Counted from the stretch's first letter, positions 42,695 to 51,764 are shown. The stretch: 64,000 nt of DNA from Streptomyces chartreusis (GCF_008704715.1 NZ_CP023689.1:3658001-3722000), one strand, 5' to 3'. Notes: generated by a model not told the origin, from the letters alone. Program-made: numbers and translations.

Positions 42695-43962
42695 CGCCCT
42701 ATTTCCTTCCGCCTGCGGAAGGTGAGCGCCGCCCGGTCGCCGCCGCTCCCGCGCGCCCGGCCGTTGCGGCGCGGCTGGACCGCCGCCTCGGTGCCCTTGA
42801 CCAGCCCCAGCTCCCCCGCGAGCGCCCAGAGCGCCTGCTTGACCGTGCTCCTGGGGTCGAGTTCGTGCACCCGGCCGGCGTCGACGGGGCCCTGGAGCTC
42901 CTTGAAGTTGGCGGGGACGGCGGTGGCGGCGATGGCCGTGCCGGTGATGCGCTGGATCAGGGCGGGCTGGATCTCGGCGCTGCGCGTGTGGCGGTTGACG
43001 ACGATCATGGTCTCCTCCGCCTTGCGGATCTGCAGGCGGTCCCACATCCGCACGGTGCGCTTGGCGCCGCGCACCGCGACCACGTCGGGGGTGGTGACGA
43101 GGAGGGCGGTGTCGGCCATCTCGACGGCGGCCGCGCTCGCGCCCGAGAGCTGGGAGCCGCAGTCGATGACGACGACCTCGTAGCGCGAGCGCAGGGCGCT
43201 GACGATGTGGCGGGCGGCCCGGTCGGTGACCTCCTCGCCGCGTTCGCCGTCGCCGGGGGCGAGCAGCAGCGCCACGCCCGTGTCGTGCCGGAACACTGCG
43301 TCAGCCAGGACCCGCGGCGTGATGTCGTTGATGGCGGCGAGGTCGACGACCGAGCGGCGGAACTGGATGTCCAGGTAGGAGGCGATGTCGCCGGTCTGCA
43401 GGTCCATGTCGAGCAGCGCGGTGCTGCGGCCCGACGCCTGGGCGGCCAGGGCCAGCTGGATGGCCGCGAGGGTGGCCCCGACGCCGCCCTTCGCGCCGCT
43501 CACCGTGACCACGGTGCCGCCGACACCGCTGAACACATCGCCGCCGGCGCCCAGATGACGCCGTACGCCGATGGACCACTGGGCCACCGCGTTGACCCGG
43601 CTGGCCAGTTCCTCGTAGCTCAGGGGCAGGGCGACCAGGCCCCGCGCGCCGTAGTCCATGGCGGCCTGGAAGAGGCCGGGGCTCGCGTCGGAGGTGACGA
43701 GGATGACGCCGACCGCCGGGAAGCGCAGGGCCACGTCGCGGATGAGCTCCAGGGCCGGGACGGGGCCGATGCGTTCGTGGACGACGACGACCTCGGGGAG
43801 TTCGTCGATGGACTCGGCGGCCAGGCGGGCCAGGGTGTCGACGAGCTGGGTGGAGTCGGTGACCGGGGCGACCGGCTCGGCGTCGGGGAGCTGGCTGAGC
43901 AGCGTCGTGAGGGACCGGACCGCGTCCGCGTCGCCGACGGCCGGGAGGATCCTCGTGGGCAT
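42691..43962 (-). CDS. tadZ: TadZ/CpaE-like ATPase
   Basis: 423 residues: an N-terminal receiver-like domain lacking a clear phospho-Asp (DELPEVVVVHERIGPVPALE, FPAVGVILVTSDASPGLFQA) and a MinD/ParA-type ATPase with deviant Walker A AKGGVGAT (157-164) and DMDLQTGDIASYLDI. TadZ places the pilus machine at its site in the cell. A basic tail (FRRRKE) ends the protein. Confidence 0.9.
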   Translation of the reverse strand: MPTRILPAVGDADAVRSLTTLLSQLPDAEPVAPVTDSTQLVDTLARLAAESIDELPEVVVVHERIGPVPALELIRDVALRFPAVGVILVTSDASPGLFQAAMDYGARGLVALPLSYEELASRVNAVAQWSIGVRRHLGAGGDVFSGVGGTVVTVSGAKGGVGATLAAIQLALAAQASGRSTALLDMDLQTGDIASYLDIQFRRSVVDLAAINDITPRVLADAVFRHDTGVALLLAPGDGERGEEVTDRAARHIVSALRSRYEVVVIDCGSQLSGASAAAVEMADTALLVTTPDVVAVRGAKRTVRMWDRLQIRKAEETMIVVNRHTRSAEIQPALIQRITGTAIAATAVPANFKELQGPVDAGRVHELDPRSTVKQALWALAGELGLVKGTEAAVQPRRNGRARGSGGDRAALTFRRRKEIGR

Positions 43963-43971
43963 GGGGGCCTC

Positions 43972-44679
43972 TCACTTGTCCTTGGCGAGTTCGTACGTGC
44001 GGTTCGTCGCGGGGATGTCGGAGTCGGAGCCGGGCGCCACCAGGGCGAGCCGGACCTCGTCGGCGAACGACTCGGCGTACGTCAGGCGCTGGGCGTCGAT
44101 CGGCTCCAGCGCGAAGGTGATCGGGACGGCCTCGGTGGGCTCCCGGCGCCCGCCGTCCTCGTCGGGCTTGAGCGAGGTCAGCTCGCCCACGTCGATGACG
44201 CGGGCGTTCTCCACGATCAGCCGCGACTGGTCGGGGTCCGAGTCGCGGGCGCCCTCGAAGGTGGCGTAGACGTTGACCTTGGAGCCCGGGGTGATCTTGC
44301 CCGCCACGCCGGTCGCCGCGTCGATCATGATGGCGAGCTCCTGCTCGCCGGTCTGCAGGGCCGGCTGGTCGACGATCATGTCGCTCTGGAGCAGGGAGCC
44401 CGACTTGAGGGTCGTCACGGCGATCTTGCCCTGGATCTCGCGGAGACTGGTGACCGCGTTCTTCGACAGCCACCGCTCGGGCATCTCGATCTTCTCGAAC
44501 TGGCCCGCGCTGAGCGGCGTGTAGGGAGCCACGTCTCTCTTGAGCCGGTACGCGTCGACCTCCGGGCCGACCTTGGACTTCACGTCGTTGATGACGGACA
44601 GGACACCGGCGAAGGCGCCGAGGGCGCAGACGATCGACAGGAGCAGGAGTATCACGCCGCGGCGCTGACGGGAGTTCAT
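43972..44679 (-). CDS. cpaB: CpaB/RcpC-like SAF-domain protein
   Basis: 235 residues with an N-terminal membrane helix (GVILLLLSIVCALGAFAGVL) and an SAF domain (LKRDVAPYTPLSAGQFEKIE, VTTLKSGSLLQSDMIVDQ, GVAGKITPGSKVNVYATFEG). CpaB proteins help build the periplasmic part of Tad machines; here it would face the cell wall. It starts 60 nt after the upstream uncharacterised gene. Confidence 0.88.
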   Translation of the reverse strand: MNSRQRRGVILLLLSIVCALGAFAGVLSVINDVKSKVGPEVDAYRLKRDVAPYTPLSAGQFEKIEMPERWLSKNAVTSLREIQGKIAVTTLKSGSLLQSDMIVDQPALQTGEQELAIMIDAATGVAGKITPGSKVNVYATFEGARDSDPDQSRLIVENARVIDVGELTSLKPDEDGGRREPTEAVPITFALEPIDAQRLTYAESFADEVRLALVAPGSDSDIPATNRTYELAKDK

Positions 44680-44739
44680 GAACCGTGCAACCTCATTGGG
44701 GGAATCGGTCGGGGGCGGTCGGATCGGGCTCGGGTCCGG

Positions 44740-45582
44740 TCAGCCTGCGCGGGCCGGTTGCTCATGGACGGGCGGGGTGGCGGAGCAGAAGACGCAGCGG
44801 TCGCCGATGACGTCGATGCCGCACCAGTGACAGGAGTTCTGCCGTACCGAGGTGACGAGCTGGTAAAGCACCGACAGGTCGGGCAGGTAGGCGCAGAACT
44901 CGATGAGCTTGCCCGTCCCCCACCAGGTGCCCGACTCGGCGGGCAGGACGACCTCGCGCAGCCCTTGCGCGTTCCAGGACTTGGCCAGGGTCGCGGTGAC
45001 CCAGTCGGACTGCAGCTGTCCCTGCGCGACCAGCATCGACGTGCCGAACTCCGGGCCGGGGAGGGTGACTCCGGGGGCGATGCGCACGAGTTGCGGGGCG
45101 GGGTGGGCGAGGACGCCGAACTGGCTGCCGGGCATCCAGGACTTGGCGTGCGACTTGAGGTCGACGGGGACGCGGTCGAGCCGGGTGACGGAGCCGAGGA
45201 GTGCCCCGGCGTGTATGTAGTGGGTGAGCAGCCGGCCCGCCGAGGCGAGGACGCCGGGGCTGAGGTCGCAGGAGGCGAGCTGGCGCAGCTGGCGGGCGAG
45301 GACGGCCAGTCCGAGCGGGGGCAGTTCGGGGCGGAAGACGGCGATCCGGTCGCTCTCCAGCAGGGACCGTACGGTGTGCAGCCGCTGCCGCACGCCCCGG
45401 GAGACGGCGGTCGAGCAGAGGACGATCACATGGCCGTGCTGCTCGACGAGCGTCTGCATGCCCGCCAACGACCGCTCCAGCGGCTCGCGGTCGAGGTCCT
45501 GGAGCACGACGGCGGGCACGGTTCGCTCGTCCTGCGCCGGCAGCGCCATGTCGGCGCTGGTCACGGCGATGGCAGTTGGCAC
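44740..45582 (-). CDS. Uncharacterised Cys-rich protein at the head of the Tad operon
   Basis: 280 residues, no signal peptide or membrane segment. The body (TLVEQHGHVIVLCSTAVSRG, LESDRIAVFRPELPPLGLAV) has no family I can name. The C-terminus has a four-Cys knuckle, CHWCGIDVIGDRCVFC, likely a zinc ribbon. As first gene of the operon it may have a regulatory or positional role. It could be a degenerate P-loop/receiver protein, but no catalytic motif is visible. Confidence 0.7.
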   Translation of the reverse strand: MPTAIAVTSADMALPAQDERTVPAVVLQDLDREPLERSLAGMQTLVEQHGHVIVLCSTAVSRGVRQRLHTVRSLLESDRIAVFRPELPPLGLAVLARQLRQLASCDLSPGVLASAGRLLTHYIHAGALLGSVTRLDRVPVDLKSHAKSWMPGSQFGVLAHPAPQLVRIAPGVTLPGPEFGTSMLVAQGQLQSDWVTATLAKSWNAQGLREVVLPAESGTWWGTGKLIEFCAYLPDLSVLYQLVTSVRQNSCHWCGIDVIGDRCVFCSATPPVHEQPARAG

Positions 45583-45788
45583 GCGTCGCTCCCCGTTCCC
45601 GCCCGGTCCGGTGCACCGGTGTTACTGCGGTGCACCGGAATGACTTCATTGCGTGACTATCTCAGCACTGTATCCACGGGTTGATGACCGGAGAACAGCG
45701 TTTGTGCAGCCGGGAAGGAACTCTGCGCGCACAACTCACGCCAAAACGGGGCAGGTTGCGCACACCAATTCTCCACGACCGGAATCTC

Positions 45789-45817
45789 TTGACACCCGGA
45801 TTGGTCTGGACCAACTT
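45789..45817 (+). promoter_or_regulatory. Chitinase promoter with a DasR-like box
   Basis: TTGACA (45789-45794) and CAACTT (45812-45817) are 17 nt apart. Between and over them lies TTGGTCTGGACCAA (45801-45814), a near-perfect inverted repeat like the dre element bound by DasR upstream of streptomycete chitinase genes. The -10 ends 7 nt before the ATG at 45825. Confidence 0.6.
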
Positions 45818-45824
45818 GGTTGAC

Positions 45825-47531
45825 ATGTTCATACTTAGACGACGACAGGGGCGCCGTGGCCGACCGGCACGCCTCTGGGCGGCGGCCGTCACCTCCGCCC
45901 TCTCCCTGACCTTCCTCGGCGCGGGCCACGCGTCCGCCGCGGACGTCAACAACGCCAAGAACGCCGGCTTCGAGTCCGGCCTGAGCAACTGGACGTGTTC
46001 CGCGAACAGCGGCACGACCGTCTCCTCCCCGGTGCACAGCGGCGCCACCGCGCTGAAGGCGACCCCGGCCGGGCAGGACAACGCCCGCTGCACCCAGGCC
46101 GTGGCCGTCAAGCCCAACTCGACGTACACGCTGAGCGCCTGGGTCCAGGGCGGCTACACCTACCTGGGCGTCACGGGCACCGGCACCACCGACGTGTCGA
46201 CCTGGACGCCGGACTCCTCGTCCTGGAAGCAGCTGTCGACCACCTTCACCACCGGCGCCTCGACGACCTCGGTGTCGGTGTACACGCACGGCTGGTACGG
46301 GCAGGCGGCCTACTACGCGGACGACCTGTCGGTGTTCGGCCCGGACGGCGGCGGGGGCACCGACCCCACCCCGACGATCCCCGGCGCGCCGGGCGGGCTC
46401 GCGGTGTCGGGCACGTCCTCCTCGTCGGTGTCCCTGGCCTGGAACACCGTCTCCGGCGCGACCGGCTACAACGTCTACCGCGGCGGCACCAAGGTGACAG
46501 CGGTCACCGGCACCTCCGCGACCGTGACCGGGCTCGCCGCCTCGACGTCGTACTCGTTCCAGGTCACGGCGACCAACTCGGCCGGTGAGTCGCCGAAGTC
46601 GGCGGCCGTGACGGGGACGACCACGGCCGGGCCGGTGGGTCCCGCGCTGCCCAAGCACGCGGTGACCGGCTACTGGCAGAACTTCAACAACGGCGCCACG
46701 GTCCAGAAGCTCGCCGACGTGCAGTCGCAGTACGACATCATCGCGGTCGCCTTCGCGGACGCGACCTCGACACCGGGCGCGGTGACCTTCAACCTGGACT
46801 CGGCCGGGCTGGGCGGCTACACCGTCGACCAGTTCAAGGCGGACATCAGGGCGAAGCAGGCCGCCGGGAAGAAGGTCATCGTCTCGGTGGGCGGCGAGCG
46901 CGGCACGGTGGCCGTGAACGACTCCGCCTCGGCGGCGAACTTCGCGAACTCGGTGTACTCGCTGATGCAGACGTACGGCTTCGACGGCGTCGACATCGAC
47001 CTGGAGAACGGACTGAACGCGACGTACATGTCGCAGGCCCTGCGCTCGCTCTCCTCCAAGGCGGGCTCGTCGCTGATCATCACGATGGCGCCGCAGACCA
47101 TCGACATGCAGTCGACGTCGAACTCCTACTTCCAGACGGCCCTGAACATCAAGGACATCCTCACGGTCGTCAACATGCAGTACTACAACAGCGGTTCCAT
47201 GCTGGGCTGTGACGGCAAGGTCTACAGCCAGGGCTCGGTGGACTTCCTGACCGCGCTGGCCTGCATCCAGCTGGAGGGCGGCCTGGCCCCGTCCCAGGTC
47301 GGCCTCGGTCTGCCGGCCTCGACCCGGGGCGCGGGCAGCGGGTACGTGGCGCCGTCGGTCGTGAACAACGCCCTGGACTGCCTGGCGAAGGGCACCAACT
47401 GCGGCTCGTTCAAGCCGTCCAGGACCTACCCCGACCTCCGGGGCGCGATGACCTGGTCCACGAACTGGGACGCGACGGCGGGCAACGCCTGGTCCAACGC
47501 GGTGGGGCCGCACGTGCACGCGCTGCCGTAG
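45825..47531 (+). CDS. Secreted GH18 chitinase with carbohydrate-binding and FnIII domains
   Basis: 568 residues: signal peptide (to ~A38), a beta-sandwich carbohydrate-binding module (~40-170), one fibronectin type III domain (~185-270) and a GH18 catalytic domain with DGVDIDLE (387-394; E394 is the acid/base). It degrades chitin outside the cell. The DasR-like box upstream implies induction by N-acetylglucosamine metabolism. No clear Shine-Dalgarno precedes the ATG, so a leaderless message is possible. Confidence 0.95.
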   Translation: MFILRRRQGRRGRPARLWAAAVTSALSLTFLGAGHASAADVNNAKNAGFESGLSNWTCSANSGTTVSSPVHSGATALKATPAGQDNARCTQAVAVKPNSTYTLSAWVQGGYTYLGVTGTGTTDVSTWTPDSSSWKQLSTTFTTGASTTSVSVYTHGWYGQAAYYADDLSVFGPDGGGGTDPTPTIPGAPGGLAVSGTSSSSVSLAWNTVSGATGYNVYRGGTKVTAVTGTSATVTGLAASTSYSFQVTATNSAGESPKSAAVTGTTTAGPVGPALPKHAVTGYWQNFNNGATVQKLADVQSQYDIIAVAFADATSTPGAVTFNLDSAGLGGYTVDQFKADIRAKQAAGKKVIVSVGGERGTVAVNDSASAANFANSVYSLMQTYGFDGVDIDLENGLNATYMSQALRSLSSKAGSSLIITMAPQTIDMQSTSNSYFQTALNIKDILTVVNMQYYNSGSMLGCDGKVYSQGSVDFLTALACIQLEGGLAPSQVGLGLPASTRGAGSGYVAPSVVNNALDCLAKGTNCGSFKPSRTYPDLRGAMTWSTNWDATAGNAWSNAVGPHVHALP

Positions 47532-47550
47532 CCACCGCGCTCAACCCCGG

Positions 47551-47580
47551 TGGGGTGAGGCGCGGCGGCCCCTCACCCCA
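47551..47580. terminator. Bidirectional hairpin terminator after the chitinase gene
   Basis: A perfect 10-bp stem (47551-47560 with 47571-47580) and 10-nt loop. The right arm overlaps the stop codon of the convergent small gene. Confidence 0.7.
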
Positions 47581-47992
47581 TCGGCCGGTAGTGGCCGAGC
47601 ACCCAGGCCAGCTGCGGGAACCACTCCTGGAGCCGCGCCCGCGGCCTGGCTTCGACCACGCACTCGTGGAATCGGCCGTCCAGGTGCACCACGGCCACCA
47701 TCAGGGCCTTGCCGTCCGGGCTCGCCTTGTAGTGGACGCCCTGGATCTCGGGCCAGCGGAACTCCATGGTGAAGCCGGACATCTCGAAGACGACACCGGA
47801 GGCGTCGACGACGACCGCGTTGCGCTTGTCGACGGCCAGGAACTCCGGGCCCGCGGGCACCGGCTGGGGCGGGACCGGGGCATACGCGGGCGGCCCGGGG
47901 GCGTACGGGGGCTGTGCGGGCGCGTTCTGCGGCGCGTACTGCGGTGGGGGTGGGCCGAAGCCCGGGCCGGGTGGGGGTGGCTGCTGGGTCAT
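47573..47992 (-). CDS. Small protein with PH-like C-terminal domain (139 aa)
   Basis: The first ~45 residues are Pro/Gln-rich and disordered. The remainder (FLAVDKRNAVVVDASGVVFE, MEFRWPEIQGVHYKASPDGK, ARLQEWFPQLAWVLGHY) is a compact beta-rich domain ending in a helix, similar to the protein at 56847-57449. No named function. Its stop codon lies inside a terminator hairpin shared with the chitinase gene. Confidence 0.7.
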   Translation of the reverse strand: MTQQPPPPGPGFGPPPPQYAPQNAPAQPPYAPGPPAYAPVPPQPVPAGPEFLAVDKRNAVVVDASGVVFEMSGFTMEFRWPEIQGVHYKASPDGKALMVAVVHLDGRFHECVVEARPRARLQEWFPQLAWVLGHYRPMG

Positions 47993-48127
47993 CCGTCGGG
48001 TCCTGAGTCCTGGTCTCTCGTGCTCGCGGTGAACTTCTCGGTGCTGCGGTGAAACATTCTCCCCGTCCCGCCGCATCAGTGAAGTGGGGACCTCACCAAC
48101 AGCCGGCGCACAGCAGCAGGGGGACGC

Positions 48128-48640
48128 ATGAGCCAGGCCCGCGCGGACGACTACGCGCAGTTCGCGGTGGCCAGGGCCGGGCACCTGTACCGCTCGGCCT
48201 GTCTGCTGACCGCCGGGGACACCCATCTCGCCGAGGACCTGGTGCAGGAGACCCTGGGGCGGCTGTACGTCCGCTGGGCGCGGGTCTCCCGGGCGGACAA
48301 CCCCGCCGGCTACGCGCAGACCGTCCTCACCCGGACCTTCCTCGCCCATCAGCGGCGGCGCAGCAGCACCGAACGGGCCACCGACGTGCTGCCGGAGCAC
48401 GCGGCCGAGGGCGGGCCCGGTGACGTACCGCTGCGGCTGACGCTGCTCCAGGCGCTCGCCGGGCTGCCCGCGAAGGACCGGGCCGTGGTCGTCCTGCGCT
48501 ACTGGGAGGACCGCTCGGTCGAGGAGACGGCGGACGCGCTGAACTCCAGTTCCGCGGCGGTGCGCACGCGATGCACCCGGGCGCTGGGGCGGCTGCGTGC
48601 GCTGCTCGGCGAGGACCTCGGCGAGTACGCGACCTCCTGA
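48128..48640 (+). CDS. SigE-family ECF RNA polymerase sigma factor
   Basis: 170 residues. Region 2 (FAVARAGHLYRSACLLTAGD, LAEDLVQETLGRLYVRWARV) and region 4 (LPAKDRAVVVLRYWEDRSVE, SAAVRTRCTRALGRLRAL) match the actinobacterial SigE-family. It is followed 64 nt later by a probable membrane-bound regulator gene on the same strand, the usual sigma/anti-sigma layout. Confidence 0.92.
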   Translation: MSQARADDYAQFAVARAGHLYRSACLLTAGDTHLAEDLVQETLGRLYVRWARVSRADNPAGYAQTVLTRTFLAHQRRRSSTERATDVLPEHAAEGGPGDVPLRLTLLQALAGLPAKDRAVVVLRYWEDRSVEETADALNSSSAAVRTRCTRALGRLRALLGEDLGEYATS

Positions 48641-48704
48641 CCCACGCCCTGCCGGCCCCACGGCCCCCTCCCGACGACCCGACCCCGACGAACGGTGGTT
48701 TGCC

Positions 48705-49961
48705 ATGCCTGTGGAACACGACGAGGAACACTTCGAAGGGCGGCTCGGTCACGCCCTGCACGACCTCGGCGGCCGCTTCGAGGCCGACCGCGCCGCGCTC
48801 GCCGACGCCGGCCGGGCCCGGGGACGCCGGCTGCGGCTCAGGCGCCGGGCCGCGGTGGCCGGCGGCGCCGCCGGTATCGCCCTGGTCGGGGTGGGCGGCG
48901 CGCTGCTGGTGCCCTGGAACGGTACGCCGGCCCCGCGGCCGTCGAGCTCCGACGTGGCGCGGCAGTCCTCGGCCACCCCGACCCCGACCCCCGTGCAGGG
49001 CAGCCGGCTGGTCGAGGCGCTCGAAGGGCTGCTCCCCGAGGGCGAGTTCAGCGCGCAGGAGGCCCGCGGCACCGACGAGGGCCCGCTGATGCTGCCGTAC
49101 GTGCGTCTCGTGTTCGACGACGGGAAGGGTCCCGCGGCCGTGGGCGTGAGCCTCGACCGGATCGAGCCCGGCAGCGACCGGGCCCGTGAGACGACGGACT
49201 GCCCGGACAAGGCGCTCGTGCCGCACGACAGCTGCGTCACCGACCGGCTGCCCGACGGATCCCTGCTCAAGCTGTTCCAGGGCTACGAGTATCCCGACCG
49301 GCGCGCGGACACCAAGCTGTGGTCCGCCGACCTTCTCACCCCGACCGGCCGGCACATCTCCGTCAGCGAGTGGAACGCCGCCGCCGAGAAGGGCGCCCCG
49401 GTCAGCCGCAGCGCACCCCCGCTGTCCACGGCCCAGTTGAAGGAGCTGGTGACGGCACAGGTGTGGCGCACGATCGCCGACTCCATCCCCGAGGACCCGA
49501 AGAAGCCCTCGGCGTCGGCCACGCCGGGCGACGCTCCCGAGGAGCCGAGCACCGAGGCGGTCCTGGGCACCCTGCAACCGCTCCTGCCCAAGGGCGTCGA
49601 GGTCGTCGACAAGGGCAGCGACTACACCTACCTCGTCCTCGACGACGGCAAGGGCCGCAGCTACGTCCAGATCGACGTCCAGCACGGCATGGGCGACGTG
49701 GCGGACGAGCTGTTCGGCGGCGACTCCGAGACCCTGCCCGACGGCACGAGGACCGCCTTCCGTGAGAGCGGCGGCGACAAGGGCGTCGCGGGCGCCGTGA
49801 TGTGGACCGTCGACACCCTGCGCACCGACGGCTTCCGGGTCGTCGTCAGCGCCCTCAACGCCGGGACCCAGCACGACGCCCCGACCCGCAAGACGCCCGC
49901 CCTCAGCAAGGAACAGCTCCGGGAGATCGCCCTGAGCCCCGAGTGGGACCGGTACCGCTAG
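48705..49961 (+). CDS. Probable anti-sigma-like membrane protein
   Basis: 418 residues: cytoplasmic N-terminus (~60), one membrane helix (AAVAGGAAGIALVGVGGALL) and a large outer part with two repeat-like halves (LLPYVRLVFDDGKG near 135 and DYTYLVLDDGKG near 310, each followed by an Asp/Gly-rich strand pattern). It lacks a zinc-binding HxxxCxxC motif, so an anti-sigma role rests on position after the SigE-type gene. Its stop overlaps the convergent transporter stop (CTAG). Confidence 0.65.
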   Translation: MPVEHDEEHFEGRLGHALHDLGGRFEADRAALADAGRARGRRLRLRRRAAVAGGAAGIALVGVGGALLVPWNGTPAPRPSSSDVARQSSATPTPTPVQGSRLVEALEGLLPEGEFSAQEARGTDEGPLMLPYVRLVFDDGKGPAAVGVSLDRIEPGSDRARETTDCPDKALVPHDSCVTDRLPDGSLLKLFQGYEYPDRRADTKLWSADLLTPTGRHISVSEWNAAAEKGAPVSRSAPPLSTAQLKELVTAQVWRTIADSIPEDPKKPSASATPGDAPEEPSTEAVLGTLQPLLPKGVEVVDKGSDYTYLVLDDGKGRSYVQIDVQHGMGDVADELFGGDSETLPDGTRTAFRESGGDKGVAGAVMWTVDTLRTDGFRVVVSALNAGTQHDAPTRKTPALSKEQLREIALSPEWDRYR

Positions 49962-51280
49962 AAGAACTCCGACCACGGCTGGTCCCAGACCTGCTTCACG
50001 CACAGCACCAGGAACAGCAGCCCGGCGATCGCCAGCATCACGTTGCTCAGCCGGCCGTTGCGCCATTGCACGGGCGTGCGCGAGGAGTTGAGGAGCCAGA
50101 TCAGGGTGCCGGCGAGGAACGGCAGGAAGGCCGCGCCCAGCACGCCGTAGATGATGATCAGGCGGAAGGGTTCGCCCTGGAAGAGCAGGACGATGGGCGG
50201 GAAGGTCAGCCACAGCAGGTACGCGCGGAACGGCCAGGACCGTTCGCGTGCGCCGGAGGCGACCTCCTCGCCCTTCAGCTCGCCCGCGCCGCGGAAGCGG
50301 GCCACGAAGTCCGCGAACATCAGGCTCACGCCGTGCCAGACGCCGATCAGGGAGGTGTAGGAGGTGGCGAAGAAGCCGATCAGGAAGAACTTGGCGGTCG
50401 CCGTGCCGTACTCCTCCTCCAGGATGTCGCTGAGCTGGAGCAGCCCCTTGTCGCCGCTCGCGATGGCCACGTTCGCGGAGTGCAGCAGCTCCGCGCCGAC
50501 GAAGAGCATCGCGACCACGAAGATGCCGGTCGTGATGTACGCGACGCGGTTGTCGAGCCGCATCACCTTCATCCAGCCGGTGTTGGTCCAGCCCTTGGCG
50601 TTGACCCAGTAGCCGTACGCGGCAAGGGTGATGGTGCCGCCGACGCCGCCGATCAGGCCGAGGGTGTTGAGGACGGAGTCCTTCTCGTCGGGCAGGACGG
50701 GCAGCAGTCCGGCGAAGGCGTCCCCGAGGTTCGGCGTGACGCGGATCGCGAGATACACGGTGACCACGAACATGACGCCCACCAGGACCGTCATGACCTT
50801 CTCGAAGACCGCGTACTTGTTGAACCAGACGAAGACCAGGCCGACCAGACCGCAGGCGATGGCCCACCACTCAAGGTCCATCACGTCCGGGAACAGGGCC
50901 TGCAGCGGCAGCGCGCTGGAGGACATGGCGGCCGCGCCGTAGACGAAGCCCCAGATCACGGCGTAGACGCCGAAGAACCAGATGGTCCAGCGGCCGAGGC
51001 TCGCCCAGCCGTCGAACAGGGTGCGGCCGGTGGACAGATGCCAGCGTCCGGCCGCCTCGGCGAGGGAGATCTTGACCAGGCAGCCGATGACGGCGGCCCA
51101 CAGCAGGGTGTAGCCGAAGTTACTGCCCGCGATGAGGGTGGCGACCAGGTCGCCGGCGCCGACGCCGGTCGCGGCGACGACGATGCCGGGCCCGATGTAG
51201 CGCCAATGGGACTTACGGGGTGGGGGGTTGTAGTCGGAGGATGCCTCAGTGTCCGTGGGGTTTCCTGTGGTGTCCGCCAT
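49958..51280 (-). CDS. Nramp-related divalent metal transporter family protein
   Basis: 440 residues with ~11 membrane helices in the Nramp order (GPGIVVAATGVGAGDLVATL in helix 1; LGLIGGVGGTITLAAYGYWV mid-protein). The canonical DPGN of helix 1 is replaced by GAGD, and no clear MPH motif is seen in helix 6, so it belongs to an Nramp-related branch whose ion is uncertain; magnesium is known for some relatives. ATG 51280 was chosen over 51316 as the start of the conserved region. Confidence 0.85.
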   Translation of the reverse strand: MADTTGNPTDTEASSDYNPPPRKSHWRYIGPGIVVAATGVGAGDLVATLIAGSNFGYTLLWAAVIGCLVKISLAEAAGRWHLSTGRTLFDGWASLGRWTIWFFGVYAVIWGFVYGAAAMSSSALPLQALFPDVMDLEWWAIACGLVGLVFVWFNKYAVFEKVMTVLVGVMFVVTVYLAIRVTPNLGDAFAGLLPVLPDEKDSVLNTLGLIGGVGGTITLAAYGYWVNAKGWTNTGWMKVMRLDNRVAYITTGIFVVAMLFVGAELLHSANVAIASGDKGLLQLSDILEEEYGTATAKFFLIGFFATSYTSLIGVWHGVSLMFADFVARFRGAGELKGEEVASGARERSWPFRAYLLWLTFPPIVLLFQGEPFRLIIIYGVLGAAFLPFLAGTLIWLLNSSRTPVQWRNGRLSNVMLAIAGLLFLVLCVKQVWDQPWSEFF

Positions 51281-51331
51281 GCAGATCAAGAAAGCGTAAA
51301 GAGGCGGACCCGGCAAGGGGGCGGGAGCGGA

Positions 51332-51688
51332 TCAGTCCGCGCCGCGGAACGACCCGCCGACGACCAGCCCGGGCGCGCACCGGCACGTGCCGAGCTCGAA
51401 CCACACCGTCTTGCCCACCCCGTCGCGCACCTCGCAGCGCAGGATCCCGTGCGCCGCGGACAGGGTGAGCCGGAAGCGGGTCGCCGCCTGCCGCAGGGCG
51501 TTCGCGGCGAGGTCGCTCACCAGGCGCTCCGCCATGTCCACCAAGTCGTCGAGGTCCGCCAGCCCCCATCCCTCAAGCTGCCGGCGGACCGCCGCGCGGG
51601 CCTCGCCGACCGCGGCGGGGCGGGGTTCGTACTCGACGCTCAGATGACCTGCGCCCAGGGGCGGCTGGGGATAGGAGCCGTACAGCAT
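51332..51688 (-). CDS. HATPase-type ATP-binding regulatory protein
   Basis: 118 residues resembling the anti-sigma/RsbW ATPase fold: ARAAVRRQLEGWGLADLDDL, VDMAERLVSDLAANALRQAA (N box) and CEVRDGVGKTVWFELG (partial G1). The usual G2 box is not convincing and the protein is short, so ATPase activity is doubtful. Such proteins bind sigma factors or antagonists. It neighbours a MEDS/HATPase protein. Confidence 0.8.
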   Translation of the reverse strand: MLYGSYPQPPLGAGHLSVEYEPRPAAVGEARAAVRRQLEGWGLADLDDLVDMAERLVSDLAANALRQAATRFRLTLSAAHGILRCEVRDGVGKTVWFELGTCRCAPGLVVGGSFRGAD

Positions 51689-51764
51689 GGGTCCAGGGTG
51701 ACGGGTCCGAGGGCGCGGCCGCAGGGGGAGAAATACCCGATTCCATACCTGCGTGCGGACTCCG

